Of a stretch of 8,735 nucleotides of DNA, positions 1 through 7,700 are shown in pieces. Both the position numbers and the translations under genes were made by a program. Origin of the DNA: an uncultured Oscillospiraceae bacterium (GTDB taxonomy: Bacteria > Bacillota > Clostridia > Oscillospirales > Ruminococcaceae); the NCBI GenBank assembly GCA_900547385.1, contig URGQ01000053.1:1-8735 (forward strand), in the 5' to 3' direction. A model generated the notes under the pieces. That model was not told the DNA's origin. It searched no databases and saw only the letters and a program-made list of their open reading frames with translations. Every line of letters starts with the position of its first letter. Positions within the stretch are counted from its first letter, which is position 1.

Positions 1-47
1 CCCGCCGCAGGCGGGCGGACCTGCGGCCCGTACCTGCGCCTTGCAGG
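1..47 (+). repeat. Partial cloverleaf repeat, right end only (copy 1)
   Basis: The first 15 bases form a perfect 6-bp hairpin, CCCGCC and GGCGGG around a GCA loop. Bases 22-47 align without gaps to 2054-2079, the right arm and flank of the complete copy at 1982-2060, at 21 of 26 positions; both end in a CC-T/C-TGCAGG block. The left part of this copy lies beyond the window edge, so its outer stem and the other hairpins cannot be tested. The orientation (GNA-type loop on the plus strand, flank to the right) is the same as in the other two copies. That it belongs to the family is inferred from the shared flank and loop type. Confidence 0.55.
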
Positions 48-154
48 AATTCTGCCCTATCGCAGCCAAAGCAGGGTTTTGGCATACAGAGCATCCTGCC
101 AAGGATATGGCCGCTATGATGGATGTTCCCCGGAGCTTGCTTCATCATGATTGG

Positions 155-220
155 TCATGCCGTATATTTCGCGCTGCCAAAGGCCAATAAGCCCTGGGCA
201 TCACAGGGGATGCTGGAGCA
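155..220 (-). pseudogene. Remnant of the 3' end of a peptide-binding lipoprotein gene
   Basis: Read on the minus strand, this stretch ends in a TGA at 157-155 and encodes SSIPCDAQGLLAFGSAKYTA, which matches the last 20 residues of the intact neighbour (326-1687) at 15 of 20 positions. At DNA level 155-217 matches 326-388 at 50 of 63 positions without gaps. The homology ends near base 220, and the frame is closed further upstream by a TGA at 259-257, so only about 22 codons survive. It is either the tail of a deleted tandem paralogue or a partial duplication of the neighbour. No start codon or ribosome site accompanies it and no function is expected. Confidence 0.7.
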
Positions 221-241
221 TACGATAGCGGAAAAATGTGT

Positions 242-264
242 AATTATGACAACCAGTCATAATT
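242..264. repeat. Perfect 9-bp inverted repeat, 5-base spacer
   Basis: AATTATGAC at 242-250 and GTCATAATT at 256-264 are exact reverse complements around AACCA. It lies between the gene remnant and the terminator of the lipoprotein gene. It lacks a T-run, so it is not a classical terminator. An operator or a scar of the rearrangement that left the remnant are both possible; nothing in the sequence decides between them. Confidence 0.5.
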
Positions 265-273
265 GATGCCACG

Positions 274-308
274 AAAAACTCCCGGCAGGTTGGTGCCCGC
301 CGGGAGTT
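274..308 (-). terminator. Rho-independent terminator of the lipoprotein gene
   Basis: A perfect 10-bp stem (277-286 with 299-308, AACTCCCGGC / GCCGGGAGTT) encloses a 12-base loop. On the minus strand the stem runs directly into a run of five T (278-274, two of them overlapping the stem). It starts 18 bases after the stop codon of the binding-protein gene, so that gene is probably a single-gene transcript or the last gene of one. Confidence 0.88.
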
Positions 309-325
309 CATTTTGCTGTTATCGA

Positions 326-1687
326 TTATGCTGTGTATTTCGCATCGCCGAAGTCCCACAGGCCCTGGGCATCACAGGTGATGCCGGAAAGGGAGGCGTG
401 GCAGTACAGCGGAGTCTTGCCCGTATCCTGCGGCAGCAGCACCGCCTCTTCGGCCAGCAGCTGCATGGCGCCCTTCACCAGCCCGATTCGGGCGGATTCT
501 TCGGTTTCTGTGTCGATTTTTGACAACATTTCGTCAAATTCTTCGCTATTATACTTAGCGTAGTTGCTTTCGCTTGCACTGGCGAACCAATGGAGCAGCA
601 CTGCCTCATCCGGGTAGTCCAGGCTTACCGCCAGGTACAGCAGGTCGTATTCCCCGGCATCGCGGGCAGCCTTGTAGTCCTCATAATCCAGGGCATTTAC
701 GGTCAGGTTCGTGGTATTGGCCAGTGCTTTGGGTAGCGCCGGGGCGTCCTTCAGGGTCAGCAGGGTCATGTTCTTCGGCAGGGTACCGGTCCCCTCCTCC
801 CCGGCCAGCAGACGCTTTACGGCCAGGCGGGTCTCCGCTTCGGACAGTTTTTCGGTATTCAGCACATAATAGCCGGTCACGCCATTACTGCCTGTCACCG
901 GGGTAATAGCATCCCCGGCGTAGCCAAAGGTCGCCTGCAGGGTGCCATCGGCGGCCAGAGTCTCCAGCGCGGCCAGATCGCCGTAGTAGTATTTTAGGGC
1001 GAGGCCGGCGGCGGGTTTCTCCCCGCGGTAGCCGGCATTGGGCATCAGGGTCATCACATCCTCGCTGATGCCCTCCAGCGCGTAGCGGCCATTATAGGCC
1101 ATCTCGCCTTCCTTGATGGGCCAGAACGCCGGAGCCGCCAGCATGTGGGCAAAGCCGGAATAATCGCCCTCCAGCGTTACCACCAGCTTGCCGTCCTCGG
1201 TGGCTTTCAGGCCCAGCTCGCTTTCCTCGTTCTCGTAATCCTTGGCGCCCAGGATAACATCAAAGAGATACCGGCAGGGGCTATCCACCGCGCCGCTGAT
1301 CACGCGGGTCCAGGCGGTGATAAAGTCCTCGGCCTTTACAGGAGTGCCATCACTCCAGCAGGCACCCTCCCGCAGGGTAAAGGTATACACCGGGCGCTTG
1401 GCGGCGTCATCGGTGGCGGAGATCTCCCAGCTTTCGGCCGCTGCGCCCACCGCCTGGCCGTTTTCATCCACAGCGGTCAGTCCCTGGTACAGCATGCCCA
1501 GCACGGCGCGGGCCGCCAGGCTGCCATCGTACAGGGCCGGGTCGGTATTGGCCGGCTGGCCCGGTACACCGATGGCCACCACGCCGGTATCGCTTACCGT
1601 ACCGGCCAGATATTCCTTTTTGCCGCCGCAGCCCACCATGGTAAGCACTAGGGTGAGAGCCAGCAGCAGCGCTATTATTTTCTTCAT
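326..1687 (-). CDS. Peptide ABC transporter substrate-binding lipoprotein (OppA-like)
   Basis: This 453-residue protein is a surface-anchored solute-binding protein of the SBP_bac_5 (oligopeptide/dipeptide) family that would deliver a peptide or similar ligand to an ABC permease. Residues 1-20 are a lipoprotein signal: MKK, a hydrophobic stretch, then MVGC with the lipidated Cys at 20. Residues 101-129 contain the family block YTFTLREG...WSDGTPVKAEDF...W. A late segment with LDYPDE, NYAKYNSEEFD and a C-terminal LLPQ is also typical. The ATG at 1687 was chosen because GGAGG lies 7 bases upstream (1699-1695) and the signal peptide begins there; a longer frame to 1801 would add 38 residues ahead of the signal. 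It is short for the family (usually above 500), and the central region is poorly recognisable. No permease or ATPase gene is next to it, so it is either an orphan or serves a transporter encoded elsewhere. The substrate cannot be told. Confidence 0.9.
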   Translation of the reverse strand: MKKIIALLLALTLVLTMVGCGGKKEYLAGTVSDTGVVAIGVPGQPANTDPALYDGSLAARAVLGMLYQGLTAVDENGQAVGAAAESWEISATDDAAKRPVYTFTLREGACWSDGTPVKAEDFITAWTRVISGAVDSPCRYLFDVILGAKDYENEESELGLKATEDGKLVVTLEGDYSGFAHMLAAPAFWPIKEGEMAYNGRYALEGISEDVMTLMPNAGYRGEKPAAGLALKYYYGDLAALETLAADGTLQATFGYAGDAITPVTGSNGVTGYYVLNTEKLSEAETRLAVKRLLAGEEGTGTLPKNMTLLTLKDAPALPKALANTTNLTVNALDYEDYKAARDAGEYDLLYLAVSLDYPDEAVLLHWFASASESNYAKYNSEEFDEMLSKIDTETEESARIGLVKGAMQLLAEEAVLLPQDTGKTPLYCHASLSGITCDAQGLWDFGDAKYTA

Positions 1688-1721
1688 CGCTCGTCCTCCG
1701 TATCGGGGTAGATTTTCCCCC

Positions 1722-1750
1722 AGTATACCGCATTTCCCGGCATTTGAAAA
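1722..1750 (-). promoter_or_regulatory. Probable sigma-A promoter of the binding-protein gene
   Basis: On the minus strand, TTTTCA (1750-1745) and TATACT (1727-1722) are separated by 17 bases. Transcription would start near 1715, leaving a leader of about 28 nt that holds the GGAGG site. The -10 box is good and the -35 weak. Position and spacing fit the chosen start at 1687. Confidence 0.55.
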
Positions 1751-1865
1751 GGGGGTCCGGTCCCATCTTGCCCGCTGGGAACATTTTTCCTGTCCTGCCA
1801 TAAATAATTCCAGCCACGGGAAGTCCCAAATCCATTTACGATTCTATTACAAAACGCCTAATTCG

Positions 1866-1894
1866 TTGCTTTTATCCTCATTCGGCGCTATAAT
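1866..1894 (+). promoter_or_regulatory. Sigma-A promoter for the nifZ-thiI transcript
   Basis: TTGCTT (1866-1871) and a consensus TATAAT (1889-1894) are exactly 17 bases apart in an AT-rich stretch of otherwise GC-rich DNA. Transcription would begin near 1901, giving a leader of about 240 nt before the GTG start at 2143. The leader contains the cloverleaf repeat at 1982-2060 and further short hairpins. No promoter-like sequence was seen closer to the gene. Confidence 0.75.
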
Positions 1895-1981
1895 TATCTG
1901 ATAGATAGACTGCCGGTTTGCGCTCATCCGGGGGAGGCTTTTTTGCTCCTCCTCCACAAGGCCCGGCAGCAGCCGGACGGC

Positions 1982-2060
1982 GGGCGCAGCCCCGTCGCCG
2001 CAGGCGACGAAAGCAGGCGATGCCTGCTTTGCCCCGGCGCAGCCGGGGCGGGCTGCGCCC
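1982..2060 (+). repeat. Cloverleaf-forming intergenic repeat (copy 2, complete)
   Basis: An outer 11-bp perfect stem (1982-1992 GGGCGCAGCCC with 2050-2060 GGGCTGCGCCC) encloses three perfect hairpins with 3-base loops: 6 bp at 1994-2008 (loop GCA), 9 bp at 2010-2030 (loop GAT) and 8 bp at 2031-2049 (loop GCA). Only single bases at 1993 and 2009 are unpaired outside the loops. The right flank, to about 2079, is shared with copy 1. Further pairing follows: palindrome CCCTGCAGGG at 2071-2080 and a stem at 2091-2096 / 2104-2109. The element lies between the promoter at 1866-1894 and the nifZ start, so it should be transcribed as part of the leader. I do not recognise it as a named repeat or riboswitch. 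Confidence 0.85.
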
Positions 2061-2142
2061 CGAACCCGCACCCTGCAGGGGCCCTATGAGGGGCCGCAGC
2101 GGTCGGCCCGCCCGAAAACCATCACCTTGTAGGAGGCACCCC

Positions 2143-3279
2143 GTGGAATGTTACCTGGATAACAGCGCCACCACCGCCGTTTCGCCGCCGGTGGCTGCGC
2201 TGGCCCTGCACATAATGACCGAAGAATACGGCAACCCCTCCTCGCTGCACCGCCGGGGCTTTTTGGCGGAGCGTGCCATGACCGAGGCCCGGGGGCAGGT
2301 GGCCGCCGTGCTGCACTGCCGCCCCGAGGAGATCATCTTTACCGCGGGGGGGACGGAAAGCAATAATATTGCCCTGCTGGGGGCCGCCCGTGCCATGAAG
2401 CGCCGGGGCAACCGCATCGTCACCACCGCCGTGGAGCACCATTCCGTTCTTGCCATCTGCAAGGCGCTGGAAAATGAGGGCTTTGAGGTCATTACCGTGG
2501 CGCCCGATGAAAGCGGGCATATCACCCCGGAGGCGATGGCCGCCGCCTGCAATGAAAAAACCATCCTTGCTTCCTGCATGATGGTGAACAGCGAGACCGG
2601 CGCCATCCATGACCTGCCCGCCATTGCCGCCGCCTGCCGCCGCAAAAGCCCCAACCTCATCTTCCACGCTGACTGCGTGCAGTCCTTCTGCCGCCTGCCT
2701 ATAGATCCCGTCAAATGGGGGATACAGCTTGTCAGCGTCAGCGGACACAAAATCCACGCCCCCAAAGGCACCGGCGCTCTCTACATCGCCAAGGGCACCC
2801 GGCTGCTGCCGCCCCTTTATGGCTCCGGGCAGGAAAAGGGGCTGCGCCCCGGCACCGAAAATGTCCCCGGCATTGCCGCCATGGGGCTGGCCGCCCAGCT
2901 GATGAACGGCCGCTGCGCGGAAAATTTTGCGCATTTTACTGCGCTGCGGCAGCGAATGATTACAAAATTATCACAATCGCCGGCCGTGTGCATCAATTCC
3001 CCCGCCGACGCCGCACCTTACATTGTGAACTGCTCGGTTCAGGGTATTCGCAGCGAGGTGATGATCCACTATCTGGAGCAGTTCGGCATCTATGTTTCCA
3101 GCGGCAGCGCCTGTGCCAAGGGAGAGCGCAGCCATGTACTGACCGCCATGGGGCTTTCCCGTGACCGTATCGACTCCGCCGTGCGGGTGAGCATGACCGA
3201 CACCACCACCGCCGGGGAGATCGACGAATTCTGCCGCCGCCTGCTGGAGGGCGAGGCCACCCTGACCAAACGAAGATAA
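2143..3279 (+). CDS. nifZ: Cysteine desulfurase, NifZ-type partner of ThiI
   Basis: This 378-residue PLP enzyme of the NifS/IscS family (aminotransferase class V) converts cysteine to alanine and holds the released sulfur as a persulfide. The N-terminal YLDNSATT, the EHH at 98-100, Asp177 and Gln180 (HADCVQ), the PLP lysine Lys203 in SGHK, RPGTEN at 235-240 and the persulfide Cys324 in SSGSACAKG are all present, so it should be active. The GTG at 2143 was chosen: AGGAGG ends 6 bases before it and conservation starts at residue 4. The in-frame ATG at 1918 would place the whole repeat element inside the protein. The gene ends 15 bp before thiI. In Bacillus subtilis the equivalent pair (nifZ-thiI) is dedicated to tRNA 4-thiouridine, so this role is inferred here rather than general Fe-S assembly. 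There is no iscU or iscR nearby. Confidence 0.93.
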   Translation: MECYLDNSATTAVSPPVAALALHIMTEEYGNPSSLHRRGFLAERAMTEARGQVAAVLHCRPEEIIFTAGGTESNNIALLGAARAMKRRGNRIVTTAVEHHSVLAICKALENEGFEVITVAPDESGHITPEAMAAACNEKTILASCMMVNSETGAIHDLPAIAAACRRKSPNLIFHADCVQSFCRLPIDPVKWGIQLVSVSGHKIHAPKGTGALYIAKGTRLLPPLYGSGQEKGLRPGTENVPGIAAMGLAAQLMNGRCAENFAHFTALRQRMITKLSQSPAVCINSPADAAPYIVNCSVQGIRSEVMIHYLEQFGIYVSSGSACAKGERSHVLTAMGLSRDRIDSAVRVSMTDTTTAGEIDEFCRRLLEGEATLTKRR

Positions 3280-3294
3280 GGAGTTTTTTCCTGC

Positions 3295-4470
3295 ATGAAA
3301 GAGATCATTCTGCTGAAGAGCGGTGAGATCGCCCTAAAGGGCCTCAACCGCAGCACCTTTGAAGATATCATGGCCAAAAACGCCCGCCGCCGCCTGCAGC
3401 CGCTAGGGGAATTCAAGATCTGGCATGCCCAATCCACCACCTATGTGCAGCCCCTCACCGAGGGCGTGGACATGGATGAGGCGGTTCGCCGCTTGCAGAC
3501 GGTATTCGGCATTGTGGCCGTGACCAAGAGCTGCGTGGTGGAAAAGGACTTTTCGGTCATCTGCCCCGCCGCCGCGGAATACTTTGCCCCGCAGCTTTCC
3601 GCCGCCCGCACCTTTAAGGTGGAGGCCAAGCGCAGTGATAAGGCCTTCCCGATGAAAAGCCCGGAGATCAGCCGGGAGCTGGGCGGGTACCTGCTTTCCC
3701 GCTTCCATCACCTCAAGGTAAAGGTGGAGCAGCCCGAGATCACCATTACCGTGGAGATCCGGGAGCAGGGCGCCTATATCCACGCCAATCAGCTGCCCGG
3801 CGCGGGCGGCATCCCCGTGGGGACCGGCGGGCGGGCCTTGCTGCTGCTCTCCGGCGGTATTGATAGCCCGGTGGCCGGCTACATGATGGCCAAGCGCGGC
3901 CTGGAGATCGCGGCAGTGCATTTTGCATCGCCGCCCTACACCAGCGACCGTGCCCGCCAGAAGGTCCTTGATCTGGCGCAGGAGCTGACCCCCTATACCG
4001 GCCGCATCCGGCTGTTTGTGGTGCCGTTCACCCGGCTACAGGAGCTGCTGCGGGAGCGCTGCCCGGAGGATTACTTCACCATCCTGATGCGGCGCTACAT
4101 GATGCGGGTGGCCGAGCGAATTGCCCTGCGGGAGGACTGCGGCGCACTGATCACCGGCGAAAGCCTGGGACAGGTGGCCAGCCAAACCATGCAGGCCATT
4201 GGCTGCACCGACCTTGCCTGCCGACTGCCGGTGCTGCGTCCCTGCATCGGCATGGATAAGGAGGAGATCGTACGCATCAGCCGCAAGATTGAGACCTTTG
4301 AGACCTCCATCCTGCCCTACGAGGACTGCTGCACCGTATTTACCCCCCGCCATCCCAAGACCAAGCCCACCGTAGCCGCCGTGGAGGCCATCGAAGCTGA
4401 AATGGCCATTCCGGAGGAGCTGGTGGCCGAGGCCGCCGAGCAGGCCGAGCTTAATATCATCCGCTATTAA
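3295..4470 (+). CDS. thiI: tRNA uracil 4-sulfurtransferase ThiI (no rhodanese domain)
   Basis: This 391-residue cytoplasmic enzyme adenylates U8 of tRNA with ATP and replaces the oxygen with sulfur, giving 4-thiouridine, a near-UV sensor base. Residues 1-60 are the ferredoxin-like start (LLKSGEIALKGLNR), about 60-165 the THUMP tRNA-binding domain, and 180-391 the PP-loop ATP-pyrophosphatase domain with SGGIDS at 186-191. The PYEDCCTVFTP block at 341-351 carries Cys345 and Cys346; one of these corresponds to the conserved catalytic-domain cysteine. The rhodanese domain that carries the persulfide in E. coli ThiI (482 residues) is absent, as is normal in Firmicutes, where NifZ passes sulfur directly. 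The ATG at 3295 follows AAGGAG (3278-3283), which overlaps the nifZ stop codon, so the two genes are almost certainly one operon. A role in thiamine thiazole synthesis is less likely without the rhodanese domain. Confidence 0.95.
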   Translation: MKEIILLKSGEIALKGLNRSTFEDIMAKNARRRLQPLGEFKIWHAQSTTYVQPLTEGVDMDEAVRRLQTVFGIVAVTKSCVVEKDFSVICPAAAEYFAPQLSAARTFKVEAKRSDKAFPMKSPEISRELGGYLLSRFHHLKVKVEQPEITITVEIREQGAYIHANQLPGAGGIPVGTGGRALLLLSGGIDSPVAGYMMAKRGLEIAAVHFASPPYTSDRARQKVLDLAQELTPYTGRIRLFVVPFTRLQELLRERCPEDYFTILMRRYMMRVAERIALREDCGALITGESLGQVASQTMQAIGCTDLACRLPVLRPCIGMDKEEIVRISRKIETFETSILPYEDCCTVFTPRHPKTKPTVAAVEAIEAEMAIPEELVAEAAEQAELNIIRY

Positions 4471-4501
4471 ATTTACAAATGACTGCAAAGGGCAGGCGCG
4501 A

Positions 4502-4579
4502 GGCGCAGCCCCCGGCGGCAAAGCCGCCGCTGCGGCCGAAGGCCGCAGAAACCGCCCGCAGGGCGGTTTGGGCTGCGCC
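4502..4579 (+). repeat. Cloverleaf-forming intergenic repeat (copy 3, complete)
   Basis: An outer 10-bp perfect stem (4502-4511 GGCGCAGCCC with 4570-4579 GGGCTGCGCC), nearly identical to that of copy 2, encloses three perfect hairpins: 7 bp at 4513-4529 (loop AAA), 8 bp at 4530-4548 (loop GAA) and 9 bp at 4549-4569 (loop GCA). Only base 4512 is unpaired outside the loops, so the fold is a flush four-way junction. The inner stems differ from those of copy 2 yet keep perfect pairing. The right flank begins TGCGCCCCG and reaches CTGCAG, as in copy 2. It lies 31 bp after the thiI stop. No T-run follows, so it is not an obvious terminator, though it could block RNA decay or slow polymerase. Confidence 0.85.
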
Positions 4580-4645
4580 CCGGCCACCCGGCTGCAGAAA
4601 AAATATTTTCCATCCGACAAAATTCACAGCTTATTCGTATTCTAT

Positions 4646-4676
4646 TTGCAGCCGCGAAAAAACTTTGCGGTATGCT
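4646..4676 (+). promoter_or_regulatory. Possible promoter for the CinA-like/sortase gene
   Basis: TTGCAG (4646-4651) and TATGCT (4671-4676) lie in the only AT-rich stretch upstream of the long gene, but the spacer is 19 bases and both boxes deviate from consensus. A start near 4683 would leave about 40 nt before the ATG at 4722. Read-through from nifZ-thiI is an alternative, because no terminator was seen after thiI. Confidence 0.3.
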
Positions 4677-4721
4677 ATTCTTAACTAATTGTGTCCATAC
4701 ATAGGAGGGGAACGCCGTCCC

Positions 4722-7700
4722 ATGAAGATCACTATTCTTGCCGTCGGCAGCGAGGCGCAGTATCAGCCCACCTTTGATACCGCCTACCAGTATCTTAAAA
4801 AAGAAACCGCCGCCCTTTCGGCGGAGCTTTCCTACGCCATCTGTCGCCCGGATGCCGCCGAGCTGTTTGCGGCCCTGCGCAACGCCATGGGCCAAAGCGA
4901 AGCGGTCGTGCTGCTGCTTTCGCCGGAGCCCGCCGCCGTTTCCACGGCGCTGCGGGTGGTCTGCGGCGGGCTGGAGCGCACCGCCCAAACCGATGCCGCC
5001 CTGCAAAAGCAGCTGGAAGCCCGCGCCGCCCGCATGGGCCTTACCCTTGGGTATGAGCAGCTGGCGGATTTCGCCTCCTGTCCCTCTGGGGCCACCCAGC
5101 TGCCCAATGCGCAGGGTCTGGTGCAGGGCTATGCTATCGCCGCGCGCCGGCAGCTGCTAATGGCGCTGCCCGCCCTGCCGGGTGAACTCTCCGCCCTTTA
5201 TCCTTCCGCAGTGCGCCCCCTGCTGGGCAAGCTGGCAGGGCTCGCGGTCAGCTACGCCACCGTGCGGGTGCTGGAGCTGGACCAGTTCTCGGTCCCGCAG
5301 GAGATCACCCGCCTAAGCCAGAATCCCCACCTCAGGCTCACCTCCCGCCACCAGTGCGGTGATTATACCATCTTTGTGGAGGCCACCGGCGCTACCCAGC
5401 AGGAGGCCGAGGAATATCTGCAGCGGGCCATCACCCATATGCAGCAGACCTTCGGCATCTACCTGTACTGCATCGGCGATCGTCCCCTCCCCCAGATCGC
5501 CGTGGACGGCATGACCCGCCATGGGCTCACCCTTTCCACCGCGGAATGGGGCACTGGCGACCTGCTGCGGGAGCAGCTCTCCGCCGTCATCGGTGCAAAC
5601 AGCTGCTACCGTGCCTCCTACGATGACACCCACATCGGGCAGGAGCTGGAGCTCCCCCGCCGGGTGCTGCAGAACCCCGCCGAAAACGCCGCGCTCATTG
5701 CGGGGCTGCTGGCCCAGCAAAGCCGCAAAGCCGGGCACACCGCCCTGGGCCTGGGCCTTTACTGCCAGCCGGAAAGCGGCCAGCTGCATGTGGCCCTGGC
5801 CGATAAAAACCGCATCTGGAACCGCCGGCTCTCGGTCACCGAGCTCCGCCGGGAGGACACCCAACAGATCGCCGTGTGGCAGGCCCTGAATGTCCTGCGG
5901 CTGTACACCGCGCAGTATCCCAAGCAGCTCCCCGGCGGCATAGAGTCTGCCGAGCTGGATAAGCGTGCCGGGATCGGCTCGCTCTTTGCCTGTTCCGCGG
6001 CCAAAGCTCCCAAATCCCCCGCAAATACTTCCGGAAAGGAACCGAAAGCCTCTATGGAAAAGAAAATCCGTACCAAGACCCGCACCGCCGCGGCCGAACC
6101 CGCCGCTGAAGCCGTGAAGGGCACCAACCTCATCCAGCGCATCAAGATGAAGTCCATCACCAAGAATGATAAGATCCGCATCATTCTGTTGGCGGTCTGC
6201 ATCATCGTGTTCCTGGCCTCCGGCATCTATATCATCAATAACAAGCTCCAGTCCATCAAGAACAAGAACCTTTCCGATGAGCTGGCCGGCCTGTACGATC
6301 CCGATGGCACCACCGATATCTCAGTGGATGGCTATCCCAAGGATTACATCCGCGGCTTTGAGGCGTTGTACCAACGCAATCCCGATATCGCAGGCTGGGT
6401 CAAGATTCCGGATACCAAGCTGGACTACGCCGTGGTACAGGCCGAGGATAACGATAAATACCACCGGGCGGATATCGACGGCAAGTACAATGACTGGGGC
6501 ATCCCCTATGTTGATTTCCGTGTCGACCAATCCAAGCCCTCCTACAATACCGTCATCTACGGCCACAATATGGGCGATGGCACCATGTTCGGCTATCTGC
6601 AGGCCTACAAAAAGCTCAGCTACTACCAGCAGCACCCGCTCATCAGCTACAACAGCGTCTACCGCAAGGATATGTATAAGATCTTTGCGGTGGTGGTGTG
6701 CAAGGCCGATGACCCCGATTTCGATTATCACAATTTCATCGACAGTGACAGCGATGCCGCCAAGAATGAATATATCGAAAAGATCATGAAGCGCTCCATC
6801 ATCAAGACCACCGTGGATGTAAAAGCCAGCGACCGCCTGCTGACCCTTTCCACCTGCGATTATACCTTCCGTGATCCCGATACCAATAAGCTCATCGCCC
6901 GTCTGGTCATATTCGGCCGCGCGCTGCGGGATGGCGAAAGCGAAGCGGTCAATGTCAATGCCGCCACCCTGAACCCCAACCCGCTGATGCCCAAGCAGTG
7001 GTATGAGTACATCAAGAAGCAGCAGGAGAAGAAGGCCGCCGAGGAGCTGGAGAAGGAACAGAAGGCTTACATCGAGCTGTGGCTCACCGAAGAGGAGATC
7101 GCCGCGGCCTCCAATATGACCACCGCCGAGCTTTATGAGAAAGCGCAGGAGCGCGCCGCCCAGGCCGAGCGCTGCATGACGGCGGAGGAACTGGCCGAAG
7201 GTCTTACCCCCAAGCAGATCAAGGAGCGCATCGAGTACCGTCAGAAGCTCTTTGCCATGCTGCTGACCCAGGATGAGACCGACGGCAACACCGCCAGCAA
7301 GAAGCTCGCTCTCTGCCAGGAGCGTCTGGATATCCTGCAGCAGGAGGTGACTGTGAACGGCGAAAAGAAACCGCTGTTCGATGATAACACCCTCTTTGCC
7401 AGCAAGTGGAGCCAGCTGCAGGCCCGCTATGAGCTGCTCTCCAAGCAGAAGGACTGGAAGACCTACCTTTCCATCACCGATGTCCAGAACCTGAATATCT
7501 CCGGCGATACCCTGAAGAACTCCCTGACCGCCAACCAGCAGAAGGCGCAGAAGTACCTCACCCCCGAGCAGATCGGTCAGTACAATAACTGGCATGATCT
7601 TTCCGCCGCCATAGCCAAGGCCGAGGCCACCCGCAAGGCACTGGAGGCCGAGGGCTTGAAGGCCGGCCTGACCCAGGCGGAAATGGATAAGATGAGCCTT

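Noticed and set aside
65..106. Overlapping short inverted repeats (GCCAAA/TTTGGC, TTGGCA/TGCCAA, ATCCT/AGGAT)
   Set aside because: The stems are 5-6 bp, mutually exclusive and without a T-run; they are within chance expectation and overlap the possible decayed gene end.
1145..1901. Plus-strand open frames opposite the lipoprotein gene
   Set aside because: They lie antisense to a well-supported lipoprotein gene, have no ribosome sites and show no recognisable domains.
1918..2142. In-frame N-terminal extension of the cysteine desulfurase from an ATG at 1918
   Set aside because: The extension is Arg/Pro-rich translation of the cloverleaf repeat, has no ribosome site, and family similarity begins only after the GTG at 2143, which has AGGAGG 6 bases upstream.
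1..4580. CRISPR array as an explanation of the repeated GC-rich palindromes
   Set aside because: The copies are kilobases apart, not regularly spaced, and have variable stems instead of identical repeats; no cas gene is present.
4479..4688. Small open frame (69 codons) covering the cloverleaf repeat after thiI
   Set aside because: Most of it is translation of the repeat, with no ribosome site and no recognisable motif.
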